Of a DNA stretch of 64,000 nucleotides, positions 9,746-18,219 are shown piece after piece. Where the stretch lies: assembly GCF_009834025.1 (NCBI RefSeq), contig NZ_CP047156.1:1984001-2048000 (forward strand). Reading direction: 5' to 3'. Numbering within the stretch: position 1 is the stretch's first letter; every line of letters starts with the position of its first letter. The notes below the pieces were generated by a model. It was not told the DNA's origin, did not search any database, and saw nothing but the letters and a program-made list of their open reading frames with translations. The position numbers were made by a program, and so were the translations under genes. Source of the stretch: Epidermidibacterium keratini. GTDB lineage: Bacteria > Actinomycetota > Actinomycetes > Mycobacteriales > Antricoccaceae.

Positions 9746-9776
9746 AGCATGAAATCTCAAGCATGCTTGAGGTCAA
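9746..9776 (-). promoter_or_regulatory. SoxR-type (MerR-family) operator-promoter
   Basis: On the minus strand TTGACC (-35, 9776-9771) and CATGCT (-10, 9751-9746) are separated by 19 bp, the overlong spacer typical of MerR-family promoters. The spacer holds a perfect 16-bp palindrome, CTCAAGCATGCTTGAG (9756-9771), that closely matches the SoxR box CCTCAAG-N4-CTTGAGG. It drives the quinone oxidoreductase gene. SoxR itself is not in the window. Confidence 0.72.
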
Positions 9777-9797
9777 GCCCAGAATTGCGCGCAATGG

Positions 9798-9838
9798 TGT
9801 GCGACCTGAGCTACCGCAGTGGCAGCTCAGGTCGCACA
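9798..9838 (-). terminator. Hairpin terminator after the second secreted miniprotein gene
   Basis: A perfect 15-bp inverted repeat, TGTGCGACCTGAGCT (9798-9812) with 9824-9838, encloses an 11-base loop that can itself pair CC with GG. It follows the stop at 9861 on the minus strand. There is no long T tract. It shares the core TGCGACCTGAG with the terminator after the first copy, so the terminator seems to have been duplicated with the gene. Confidence 0.7.
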
Positions 9839-9860
9839 GGTTGCCTCGGTTGGTCGGCGG

Positions 9861-10175
9861 CTAGACGCGCGGCGCCATGTCATCAGCCCACGCCGTCTGC
9901 AGCGTCACCCACGGCTCGCCGAAGTACGTGATGCAGAACGAACCCGCCTCCAGAGCGCCATTGTCGATCGCCCACTGCTTGGCGTCCTGGCACTGCTCCT
10001 CAGTGTCGTACTTGTCTTCGCAGAAGGTCGTATTTTGTGACTCGTCGTAGGTGCATTGCGGGTTTACCGGGAGCCCCGGTCCCTCCGCGCTCGCCGGTCC
10101 AGCGGCAAAAAGCGTTGCACCACCGGCAATCGCGATGGCACCCAGAGTCTTGGTCGTGGTTCGGAGGAAGGTCAT
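9861..10175 (-). CDS. Small secreted four-cysteine protein, copy 2
   Basis: A 104-residue paralogue of the gene at 8287-8592. The signal peptide is nearly identical (MTFLRTTTKTLGAIAIAGG, cleavage after ASA). The mature part keeps the EGPGLP start, four cysteines (PQC, TFC, EQC, SFC), the block QCQDAKQWAIDNGA and the end DDMAPRV, but differs between these anchors. The ATG at 10175 follows GAAGGAAC. Bases 10072-10139 match 8489-8556 at 66 of 68 positions. The untranslated leader upstream is also alignable. Function unknown; export and disulfide folding are inferred. Confidence 0.8.
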   Translation of the reverse strand: MTFLRTTTKTLGAIAIAGGATLFAAGPASAEGPGLPVNPQCTYDESQNTTFCEDKYDTEEQCQDAKQWAIDNGALEAGSFCITYFGEPWVTLQTAWADDMAPRV

Positions 10176-10302
10176 TATCTCGTTCCTTCAGAGTCGACAT
10201 CAGATTCACTCGGGGGCTTTCGGTATGTCGTTGCGAGGTTGCCGCGCAGTTCCGAGTCGACCAAGATCCAGCACGCGTTTTACACGCGCTCGGGTGCGAG
10301 CC

Positions 10303-11022
10303 TCAGCCGGTGAGAGCGGAGACGACCGCCGCGACCGTGATGGTGTTGAAGATGAAGGCGATGACGGCATTGCCGGTGACGGTACGACGCATCTCCGGTG
10401 AGGTGACGCTGACGTCGGTGGTGCCAAATGTGGTCATCACCGACACTGCGAAGTAGATGTAGTCGGCCCACTCGACGCCTGCGCTGCCTGGAAAGTCGAG
10501 CCCCTTACCGTCCTCGACAAGGTTGTCGGCGTGGAACGCGACCGCAAACGAGATCATCACGCACACCCATGCGACGACGACCAGCGAGAGCGCGACGCCG
10601 ATGCGCGCGCTCGTCGGCAGTGAGGTGCCGCCGTACCCCGGCATCCAGACGACCGCGACGGCCATCGCGGCCGCCGAGATGAAGAGTGAGATCCCCGGGC
10701 CCGGTGCCGTACCGAGGATGTAGCGCTGCAGCACGGTTCCGCGACTGTCGCGGTGAGCCCACTCGCGCACCTCGGCGTCGGGCGCCTGCGAAAACACCTT
10801 GAGCGTAATGAGCATGTAGGTGACGAGATAGGCCAGGAGCACGATCACGCCGCCGTCGGCACCGGTGAAGACCGCGTCCTGGGCGCGCAGAATGATGACG
10901 ACGATTGCGGCGACGAGGGCCACTAGTAGCGACGTACCTGCGCGCCGGCGCTCCGAGAGCCATCCGTGATAGCGGTTGTGCTTCTCAGGCTTCTTCGTCG
11001 AACGTGCGGTGTCGGTAGCCAT
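10303..11022 (-). CDS. DUF1345-family membrane protein
   Basis: A 239-residue predicted inner-membrane protein. After a basic N-terminus ([14 protein letters not shown]) there are about five hydrophobic segments. The C-terminal block [21 protein letters not shown] followed by [16 protein letters not shown] is the recognisable DUF1345 signature. The loop resembles a two-helix potassium-channel filter but lacks a clear TVGYG, so I do not call it a channel. No function is established for the family. It is transcribed away from selB, with 115 bp between the two starts. Confidence 0.82.
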   Translation of the reverse strand: MATDTARSTKKPEKHNRYHGWLSERRRAGTSLLVALVAAIVVIILRAQDAVFTGADGGVIVLLAYLVTYMLITLKVFSQAPDAEVREWAHRDSRGTVLQRYILGTAPGPGISLFISAAAMAVAVVWMPGYGGTSLPTSARIGVALSLVVVAWVCVMISFAVAFHADNLVEDGKGLDFPGSAGVEWADYIYFAVSVMTTFGTTDVSVTSPEMRRTVTGNAVIAFIFNTITVAAVVSALTG

Positions 11023-11137
11023 ACACGGACCTTAGGCCAGAACACGCGAATGCACAGCGCCGCACGCGGGCACATTAGGTTGGTCGTCGTCGTGTACAGA
11101 TCGCCGTGTCGGGTTAGTTGCGTGGGAGGGTGAGCGT

Positions 11138-12934
11138 GTGTATGTCGTCGCGACCGCCGGTCATGTCGATCATGGCAAGAGTGCCTTAGTACGAGCGCTC
11201 ACCGACATCGAGCCGGACCGCTGGGCCGAGGAACGCCGGCGTGGCCTGACGATCGATCTCGGGTTCGCGTGGACTACTTTGCCGTCAGGGCAGAGTGTTT
11301 CGGTCGTCGACGTGCCGGGGCATGAGCGGTTCATCGCCAACATGCTCGCCGGAATCGGGCCGGCTCCGGTGGTGCTGTTTGTGGTCGCGGCCGACGAAGG
11401 CTGGATGCCGCAGTCGAGCGAACATCGCGACGCGCTCGCGGCGCTCGGCATCGAGCGCGGGATCGTCGTACTCAGCAAGTCCGATCTGGTGAGCGATCTC
11501 GGGCCGGTGACCGCGCAGGTGCGTGCCGAGCTTGCCGAGACTGGATTGCGGGATGCGCCGATCGTGTCGGTGTCAGCGCGCACTGGCGCCGGCATGGCGC
11601 AGTTGCGCGACGCGTTGGGTCGGGCGCTTGCTGAGTCCCCCGAGCCGTCTGCGCGCGTTCGAGTGCGGTTATGGGTCGACCGCTCCTTTACCATCGCCGG
11701 TGCCGGCACCGTGGTCACGGGGACGCTGGCCGCCGGCCGAATCGAATCCGGTGACCGATTCGACGTACTTGGCGAAGAACGCACTATCCCGGTGACTGTG
11801 CGCGGTGTTCAGTCGCAGGAGCGATCCATCGAGTACGCCGAGCCGATTCGCAGGGTCGCGCTGAACCTGCGAGGTGTCCGATCCGACGACGTCCGCCGCG
11901 GGGATGCGTTGGTGCGACCGGGCGAATGGCGGCTGACCGACACCCTTGACGTACGTCGGGTCACTGGCCGTGACTATCGGTCTGTGCCAGCCGAACTGAC
12001 CGCGCATGTCGGCACCGCTGCGGTGCCCGCGCGGTTGCGCCCGCTGGATGCCGACGCGGCTCGGCTTACGCTCGCCCGGCCCCTGCCCCTGGTCGCCGGT
12101 GACCGGGTGGTCCTTCGCGATCCTGGTGCTCCAGGGTCGGAGGGTGCCCGGATCGTCGGTGGCGCAGTCGTTCTCGACACCGAGCCGCCTGAGCTTCGCA
12201 GACGTGGTGACGCGGCGCGTCGGGCCGCCGCACTGGACGAGCTCGAGGGGCCGGACCGGGTGCGCGCTGATGTTCAGCGGCGAGGCGCCGTACGCCGCAC
12301 TCACCTGCAGCGGCTGGGGTTGGACACTGAATCCGTCCCTGCTGGCGTGCGTGTGGTCGACGAGTGGTGGATCGCCGAGTCGCAGTGGACGACCTGGCGG
12401 GATGGCCTTGTGGCAGCGACTTTGTCACGCTTCGAGTCCGATCCGTTGGGTCCGGGGCTCTCCCAGGGCGCGGCCCTCGATTCGATAGGCCTGCCCGACC
12501 CCGAGCTCCTTGCCCCGCTGGCGGCGCAAGCGGAGGTTGAGCTAGCGGCTGGGCACCTGAGAATGCCTGGTACGTCAGCAGAGTTGGGCTCTGCTGCGGC
12601 GGCGGTTGCTGCCCTTGAGGACCGGTTGCGGGCGACGCCGTTCGCGGCGCCGGAGTCCGACGATCTCGTTTCGCTTGGCCTCGGCGCCCGGGAGCTGGCG
12701 GCCGCCGAACGTGCTGGTCGCGTGCTGCGGCTGCGCGATGGCGTCGTACTGCTGCCCGATGCTCCGGCGCTCGCGATGCGTGAACTGGCCCGGCTGCAGC
12801 AGCCGTTTACGACCAGTGCGGCACGTCAGGCGCTGGGTACGACGCGGCGGGTCGCGATCCCGCTACTGGAACACCTGGACGCGCGTGGGTGGACCCGACG
12901 CCTCGATGCCGGTCACCGCGAAGTCGTCCGCTGA
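11138..12934 (+). CDS. selB: Selenocysteine-specific translation elongation factor SelB
   Basis: A 598-residue GTPase that carries selenocysteyl-tRNA to the ribosome at a UGA followed by a SECIS hairpin. The G motifs are GHVDHGKS (residues 8-15), GLTIDLGFAW (36-45, the SelB-type switch I), DVPGHERF (58-65) and SKSD (113-116). EF-Tu-like beta-barrels follow, and a C-terminal region of about 220 residues carries the winged helices that bind SECIS RNA. The start is GTG at 11138. Its presence 5 kb from fdhA supports reading the TGA there as selenocysteine. selA, selD and the Sec tRNA are not seen in this window. Confidence 0.95.
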   Translation: MYVVATAGHVDHGKSALVRALTDIEPDRWAEERRRGLTIDLGFAWTTLPSGQSVSVVDVPGHERFIANMLAGIGPAPVVLFVVAADEGWMPQSSEHRDALAALGIERGIVVLSKSDLVSDLGPVTAQVRAELAETGLRDAPIVSVSARTGAGMAQLRDALGRALAESPEPSARVRVRLWVDRSFTIAGAGTVVTGTLAAGRIESGDRFDVLGEERTIPVTVRGVQSQERSIEYAEPIRRVALNLRGVRSDDVRRGDALVRPGEWRLTDTLDVRRVTGRDYRSVPAELTAHVGTAAVPARLRPLDADAARLTLARPLPLVAGDRVVLRDPGAPGSEGARIVGGAVVLDTEPPELRRRGDAARRAAALDELEGPDRVRADVQRRGAVRRTHLQRLGLDTESVPAGVRVVDEWWIAESQWTTWRDGLVAATLSRFESDPLGPGLSQGAALDSIGLPDPELLAPLAAQAEVELAAGHLRMPGTSAELGSAAAAVAALEDRLRATPFAAPESDDLVSLGLGARELAAAERAGRVLRLRDGVVLLPDAPALAMRELARLQQPFTTSAARQALGTTRRVAIPLLEHLDARGWTRRLDAGHREVVR

Positions 12935-12958
12935 CCGGTCGCGTGCCGGCCCGCCCGC

Positions 12959-13013
12959 CTGCGGTGGGACCGGACACCCTATGGCGTTCGTAGGGTGTCC
13001 GGTTCCACCGCAG
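12959..13013. repeat. Long palindromic element (a), CTGCGGTG family
   Basis: Arms 12959-12981 and 12991-13013 are 23 bp with one G-T pair, around a 9-base loop. The outer end is CTGCGGTGG and the closing end CCACCGCAG. It sits between the convergent selB and helicase genes, so it may act as a two-way terminator. Five other elements with the same ends occur in the window. Confidence 0.85.
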
Positions 13014-13026
13014 ATCGCGTGCGTGC

Positions 13027-15245
13027 CTACGCCCGAGCCTCGATCGCGAGCTCGGAGGGTCCGGGAGTCGAGGCGACCACGACGAGCTGTTGCGTGCACC
13101 GGGTAAGCGCGACGTAGAGGGTGTTCCACCCGCGTGGCCCGGCCGCGACGAGAGCGGGCTCGACGAGTACGACGGCGTCGAACTCCAGCCCCTTCGCCCC
13201 ACTCGCGCTCACCTCAACAACATCGCCTCCGCCCGAGTTTCCGTTATCGGTGGTCGATTCCTGACCGTCGGTGGTCGATCCATCCCCGTCGGTGGTCGAA
13301 CTATCCCTGTCGGTGGTCGAGCAGTGAGGGAGCGCTAGCGACCGAGCGGTTGTCGAGACCCCATCCGGCCAGATAACTGCCACCTGCCCGCCGGCGTACT
13401 CTGCCGCCAGCTCTTGCGCTGTGTTCCTAGCAATATCGGCAATCTCAGCAGGGAGTACGTCGATGCGGTACGGCGTGATCCCGTTGGAACGTGCGGCGCG
13501 GGGAGCCTCGACAGTGCTCGCGGCAGCGGCCAGGATAGGCGGCGTCAGGTCGATGACTTCCCGCGGCGTGCGGTAGCAGATCGTCAGGTGTCGCTCGTGC
13601 AACCGATCGCCAAAGAGCGGGCGCAGCATGACATCCCAGCTGGAGGCGCCGGCGACATTCGCGGTCTGGTTGACGTCGCCGACAATCGTGAACGATAGTG
13701 CGGGGCAGCGCCGTGCGAGGGCGCGCCACTGCATCGCCGACAGTTCCTGAGCCTCATCGACAATGACGTGACCGTAGGCCCAGGTGCGGTCCGAGGCGGC
13801 CCGTGCGCTGAACGTCTCCGCCGGCGTTGGGGTCGGTCCCAGCGAGGCGGGCGCGCCGACGAGTGCGGCGAGCTCGTCGAGGAGAGCCACGTCGGCGGGC
13901 GTCCACTCATTGGGGACATCTCGCGCGAGGGCGGCCCGGTCGGCGGGCGATAGCTCCGGGGCGAGTCGTTCTAGTGACACCGGATCGGTGAGCAGGTCGG
14001 CGAGTACGTCGCGCGGGTCGGGGTCGGCCAGATCTGTTCTAGCGCGGCCTCGACCTCTGGGTCAGCGACCAAGGCCGCGGCGATCGCCGACGAGTCCGTA
14101 GCGTCAAGCCGTCCGGTGACATCGGCGCCGATCGCGTCCGCGCGACGTGGAGCCACCCTGTCATCGCGGGCTAACGATCGGTCGACGACAGCAAGCACGT
14201 CTTCGAGACCCGCCTCGACCTCCTCGAGCGCCCGCTGCGACTCGGCGGCGACGCCGGCCGCGAGCGCTTCGGTGACGGCGTCGACGTACCGCTCGCGCTG
14301 GACGTGCAGCGCCTCGTCGCTAACCTCGATCTCGGTGATGATCCGCCGCATCTGCGTCTTATCGATGGTGATCGGCGTACCGGCCCATTCGGCGCTCAGT
14401 GCCGCTGGCTCGGGCCGTCGTTCGGCCACGGCGCGCGGGAGGATTTCTGCCCACACTGGGTCGCCCTTGATGCGCGCGGCAGCGTCCGTGTCCGTGCCGC
14501 CTGCCACGATGCCCGGAAGTAGGCGAGCCGGGCTGAGCGAGGCGACCTGGGTCTCGCCGAGGGAGGGCAGCACCTGGTCGATATATCTCAAGAACCGATC
14601 GTTTGGACCGACGACCAGCACGCCGCGCTGGGCGATTCGGTCGTGGGTAAAAAGCAGGTACGCCGCGCGATGGAGCGCGACGACCGTCTTGCCGGTGCCC
14701 GGGCCGCCTTGCACGACGAGGGCACCCTGCGGCGCCGCGCGCACGATCTCGTCTTGCTCGCGCTGCAAGGTCGCGACCACCTGCGTCAGCTGGCCGGTAC
14801 GCCGAGCATCGAGCGCGTTCAACAGCGCTGCTTCGCCTACGAGCTCGCCAAGTCCGGCCAGCTCGCCGGTGAGCGGTTCGTCGTCTACGCCGGTGACGAC
14901 GGACCCGTCGGTGGTGATGTAGCGGCGGCTGCGCAGACCTTGTGGGTCCGCCGCGGTCGCGGTGTAGAACGCCCGCGCGATCGGTGCCCGCCAATCCAGC
15001 ACGAGCGGGTCGCCGTCTTCGTCGCGGATCCCGACGCGGCCGATCCGCCACTGCTCGCGCTCGGTGGTGTCGATGCGACCGAAGACGACCGAGTCCGACG
15101 CTTCGCCGAGCGCGGTCGCGCGTTCTCGACTAGTCGGGTCGCCGCGCTGCGCGAGGTCGGCGATGAGGGTGTCGCGGCGGCGTACTGCCTCGTCGAGGTG
15201 GTGCTGTTCTTCTGCAATGGCGTCGCGGCGGCCTGCGTCGGTCAT
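13027..15245 (-). pseudogene. HelD-like superfamily 1 helicase/ATPase, interrupted by a frameshift
   Basis: About 739 residues if restored. The 5' part (ATG at 15245 after AAAGGAG, stop at 13971) carries the N-terminal coiled arm, the family block VLDWRAPIARAFY and Walker A GGPGTGKT near residue 180. The 3' part (13027-13980) carries the DEAQ box VIVDEAQELSAMQW and the UvrD-like end LYVALTRCTQQL. Reading must shift by one base at the G run 14020-14023 to join EQIWPT to DPRDVLADLL. One missing base explains it: either a sequencing error or a real lesion. HelD proteins recycle stalled RNA polymerase. A run of four seven-residue repeats (STTDRDS, STTDGDG, STTDGQE, STTDNGN) is inserted near residue 610. 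Confidence 0.85.
13249..13362. repeat. 21-bp tandem repeats plus GTCGAGACC element inside the helicase gene
   Basis: GGTGGTCGA starts at 13249, 13270, 13291 and 13312, an exact 21-bp period. It is followed by a segment ending GGTTGTCGAGACC at 13362. The same outer words, GGTGGTCGAG and GGTTGTCGAGACC, bound an intergenic copy at 18119-18200. In the gene the array is in frame and encodes four STTD-type heptapeptides. Confidence 0.85.
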
Positions 15246-15324
15246 CCGACTCCTTTCGTACAACGTACGAGAAGCAGGGTACGCCGACTTCGACGCGCGT
15301 GCCCAGTGCGTCGCTGTGGCTCGA

Positions 15325-15696
15325 TCATGGGAGGCGCGGTGCAGCGAGGGCGAAGGTCGCGATGATTCCGCCGACCAACATGGCGATGATGTCGGCGATG
15401 TCGAACTGCCCGCCGAGCACGAATCCCGAGCCCGGAACTACCTCTGCGATTCGCTGCGGCAGACCGGTGAGCTGCAACAGCTCCACCGCGCAGGCGAGTC
15501 CCGTGCCGATCAGCCCCGGCAGCCGGGCGCCGCGACCGGGCAGAATCAACCCCCAAACGCCCACCGCCGCTGCGGCGTACGCGGCCGATCCGATCGCGTC
15601 GGTGCCAGCGACGTCGCGGAACGGCTGCACCGCCAGCCCGATGACCAGGGCGGAAAGCAAGACGATGAGCGCGCTGCGGCGCGTGGGAGTCGGCAC
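15325..15696 (-). CDS. Small VanZ/DUF2809-like membrane protein
   Basis: A 123-residue protein with about four hydrophobic helices. The conserved-looking part is ELLQLTGLPQRIAEVVP followed by QFDIADIIAMLVGGI, where the acidic FD-x-x-D motif before the last helix resembles VanZ and DUF2809 proteins. No function is established. The start is uncertain: a GTG at 15714 is also in frame, but GTG 15696 has GGGA at a better distance. It lies downstream of, and in the same direction as, nothing obvious; the helicase gene is behind it and a palindromic element is in front. Confidence 0.6.
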   Translation of the reverse strand: MPTPTRRSALIVLLSALVIGLAVQPFRDVAGTDAIGSAAYAAAAVGVWGLILPGRGARLPGLIGTGLACAVELLQLTGLPQRIAEVVPGSGFVLGGQFDIADIIAMLVGGIIATFALAAPRLP

Positions 15697-15774
15697 CGAT
15701 TCATCCCAGCACACCCCGCGAGCGCGACCGGTCGGGGTCGCTGCGCGCGTCAGCTTGGGCGTGTGGCCTTGTTA

Positions 15775-15853
15775 CCGTGCAAAATCGCACCCCAGCAGGC
15801 ACCCCGCGACGAATATCGACGCGACCCCCGGTGTGCGGTGCGATTTTGCACGG
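15775..15853. repeat. Long palindromic element (e), CTGCGGTG family
   Basis: Perfect 17-bp arms, CCGTGCAAAATCGCACC (15775-15791) and its complement (15837-15853), enclose 45 bp containing CGCGACGAATATCGACGCG. Element (f) at 61182-61256 is a clear homologue, sharing both arms and the core. Here it lies in a divergent promoter region, so termination is not the obvious role. Confidence 0.85.
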
Positions 15854-15881
15854 CACTCGCCGGCCGCGGGCACGATACGTG

Positions 15882-16634
15882 ATGCGCATAATGGTCCGCG
15901 TGCCCCGCAAGTCGACCCGTGCGCCCGAGCCCGCCGCGCTCGTTGAGCTGCTGTGGAACCCGAGCACTGCGGTCGGGCGCAGCGGGCTGACGATCGAGGC
16001 GCTGACGAGCGCAGCCGTGCAGATCGCTGACGTCGACGGGCTCGAGGCGGTCACGATGCGTCGGGTCGCTGACGCTGCGGGCGTCGGTGCGATGACGCTT
16101 TATAGCTACGTTCCCGGTCGACCGGAGCTGATCGAGCTGATGGCCGATCGGGCGGCGAGCGAGGTGTACGCCGGTGTCGATTCTCCTGCTACACAAGGAA
16201 ACTGGCGAAACGGTATCGAGTACGTCGCCTGGACTAACTGGCGCTATCTGCTCGCCCACCCATGGGTGACCGACGTACCCCCGACCCGTCCCGTGCTCGG
16301 ACCCGGCGTGACCGGTAAATATGAGCTGGAGCTTGCCCCGCTCGACGGCATCGGTCTGGGCGACATCGAGATGGACCAGCTGCTGAGCAACACCCTCGGC
16401 CTGGTGCTGTCGGCTGCCCGATGGCAGCTCGGCCTGGATCGGGCGCGCAGCGAGAGTGGCCTTAGCGACGAGCAGTGGTGGCAGGTGATGCAGCCGGCGA
16501 TCGACGCGCAGATCGCGGCCAGGCAGTTCCCGATCGCGTCGCGGGTCGGAGAGACCGTCTCGTCGGCCGGCGAACCGGAGGCTGGGCTGCGCCGAGGGCT
16601 GGCGTGGCTGCTCGACGGAGTCGACGCGGGCTGA
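15882..16634 (+). CDS. TetR-family transcriptional regulator (C-terminal TetR_C type)
   Basis: A 250-residue repressor. The helix-turn-helix is LTIEALTSAAVQIADVDG followed by VTMRRVADAAGVGAMTLYSYV at about residues 30-75. The ligand domain has the GIEYVAWTNWRYLLAHPWVTD pattern seen in TetR regulators with the tetracycline-repressor-type C-terminal domain. The ATG at 15882 was preferred because upstream in-frame codons lie inside the palindromic element; ATG at 15891 is also possible. The target is unknown; the aldehyde dehydrogenase is convergent, six bases away. Confidence 0.82.
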   Translation: MRIMVRVPRKSTRAPEPAALVELLWNPSTAVGRSGLTIEALTSAAVQIADVDGLEAVTMRRVADAAGVGAMTLYSYVPGRPELIELMADRAASEVYAGVDSPATQGNWRNGIEYVAWTNWRYLLAHPWVTDVPPTRPVLGPGVTGKYELELAPLDGIGLGDIEMDQLLSNTLGLVLSAARWQLGLDRARSESGLSDEQWWQVMQPAIDAQIAARQFPIASRVGETVSSAGEPEAGLRRGLAWLLDGVDAG

Positions 16635-16640
16635 TTGCGG

Positions 16641-18077
16641 TTACGGACGGATGACGGCCATGCGGGTCACGGTCATCTCCTCGATCGCGAACCGTGGTCC
16701 TTCACGTCCAATACCGCTGTCCTTCACTCCGCCGTACGGCGCGATGTCGGAGCGGAACCCAGGTACGTCGTTGACCACCACGCCGCCAGCCTCGATCTGC
16801 TCGATCGCGTCGTACGCCGTTGCCAACGATTTAGTGAAGACCGCACAGTGCAGGCCGTAGCGCGAGGCGTTGACCGCGTCGTACGCCGACTGCAGGTCCG
16901 GCACCGTGCGCACGGCGACGACGGGGCCAAAAACCTCTTCGTCCCAGGCGTTCTCACCGTCGGGTACGCCGATCAACACCGTCGGGTTAAACGCCCGGCC
17001 GTCGACATCGCCACCCGCGACTGCCGTGGCACCGGCACGCACAGCAGAGTCGACCCATGCCTGCACGCGCTTGGTCGACCCTTCGTCGATAAGCGGTGCG
17101 ACGCGGGTGTCCGGTGATCGCGGGTCACCGACGACGACACGATCCAGCGCCGCGGTCAGGCGATTCATGAACTCCTCGCGTACGGCGTCCTGCACGATGA
17201 CCCGCTGCACCGAGATGCAGGCCTGACCGTTGGCGTAGTAGCCGCCGCGGATCACGGCATCCGCAGCAGCGTCGAGATCGGCGTCGGCGGCGACGATGAG
17301 AGCGGCGTTCGAACCGAGCTCGAGCACGACCTTGCGTGGTGCGGCAGCGCGGGCGATCTGGTGGCCGACCGCCGCCGAGCCGGTGAAGGACACCATGCCG
17401 ATCCGTGGATCGGTCGTGAGTGCCTCGCCGACCTCCGGGCCCCCGGTCACGAGCTGGATTCCTGCCGCGGGTCCGCCGGCCTCGACGAGCGCTTCGCGCA
17501 TGAGATGCACTAGCCAGATGGTCGCCAGTGGCGCCTGCGGCGGTGGCTTGAGTACGACGGGGCAACCGGCGGCGATCGCTGGAGCGAGCTTGTGCGCGGC
17601 GAGCAGCACGGGATAGTTGAAGCCGGTGATCCCCACGACGACACCGATCGGCTTGCGCGTCCAGAAACCGATCAGCCCGTCGCCGCTCGGCAGCGCATCC
17701 ATCGGCACGGTCTCGCCATGGATGCGCAAGACCTCTTCCGCCGCGGTGATGAGCGTCAGCGCCGAACGTGCCGATTCGACCTTGCAGTCGACCAGCGGCT
17801 TGCCGGTTTCCAAGACCAGTAGCTGCTCGAACTCTTCCTGCCGGGCAAGGAAAGCAGCGTGGGCGTTAAGCAAAGCTGCGCGTCGCACGTGGGAGGGCAG
17901 CGCGGCCATGGTGCGGCGTACGCCGAGTGCCTCGTCGATTGCTCGCCGCGCCAGGTCCGCGTCGCCGACCGGGTAGGAGTCGACCAGGGTCCCGTCGTAG
18001 GGGAAGTGGACCTCGGCAGTGTCGCTCGTCGTCACCCAGCCGTCGCCGATCGGCAGGCCCTCGGGAACCTCGTTCAT
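16641..18077 (-). CDS. NAD(P)-dependent aldehyde dehydrogenase
   Basis: A 478-residue member of the aldehyde dehydrogenase superfamily, oxidising an aldehyde to a carboxylate. Visible are the cofactor-loop block GITGFNYPVLLAAHKLAPAI, the catalytic Glu in VLELGSNAALIV, the catalytic Cys in YYANGQACISVQRV, and the C-terminal EEVFGPVVAVRTV. The pattern is closest to lactaldehyde/succinate-semialdehyde-like enzymes; the substrate cannot be fixed from sequence. The ATG at 18077 follows GGAGG. It appears monocistronic. Confidence 0.88.
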   Translation of the reverse strand: MNEVPEGLPIGDGWVTTSDTAEVHFPYDGTLVDSYPVGDADLARRAIDEALGVRRTMAALPSHVRRAALLNAHAAFLARQEEFEQLLVLETGKPLVDCKVESARSALTLITAAEEVLRIHGETVPMDALPSGDGLIGFWTRKPIGVVVGITGFNYPVLLAAHKLAPAIAAGCPVVLKPPPQAPLATIWLVHLMREALVEAGGPAAGIQLVTGGPEVGEALTTDPRIGMVSFTGSAAVGHQIARAAAPRKVVLELGSNAALIVAADADLDAAADAVIRGGYYANGQACISVQRVIVQDAVREEFMNRLTAALDRVVVGDPRSPDTRVAPLIDEGSTKRVQAWVDSAVRAGATAVAGGDVDGRAFNPTVLIGVPDGENAWDEEVFGPVVAVRTVPDLQSAYDAVNASRYGLHCAVFTKSLATAYDAIEQIEAGGVVVNDVPGFRSDIAPYGGVKDSGIGREGPRFAIEEMTVTRMAVIRP

Positions 18078-18118
18078 CGCACCTCCAGCGTTCTTACTTC
18101 GACAGTAGCGCGGGTGCG

Positions 18119-18200
18119 TCGGTGGTCGAGCCCTTCGACGGACGGTGCTCGTGCCTCGCACCTGCTCAGGACAGGCAGCAAGTGAGCGGTTGTCGAGACC
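18119..18200. repeat. Dispersed GGTGGTCGAG...GTCGAGACC element, intergenic copy
   Basis: The segment begins CGGTGGTCGAGCCCTTCGAC and ends AGCGGTTGTCGAGACC, with outer ends that are partly complementary (GGTGGTCGAG against TTGTCGAGACC-type). The same words bound the repeat inside the helicase gene. Small elements with these ends are common in actinobacterial intergenic DNA, from general knowledge. Confidence 0.7.
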
Positions 18201-18219
18201 TACCGCTAGCGTCGGGCGC

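Noticed and set aside
10428-11022. Potassium channel for the DUF1345 protein
   Set aside because: The MTTFGTTD loop resembles a channel pore but lacks TVGYG and sits in the DUF1345 pattern.
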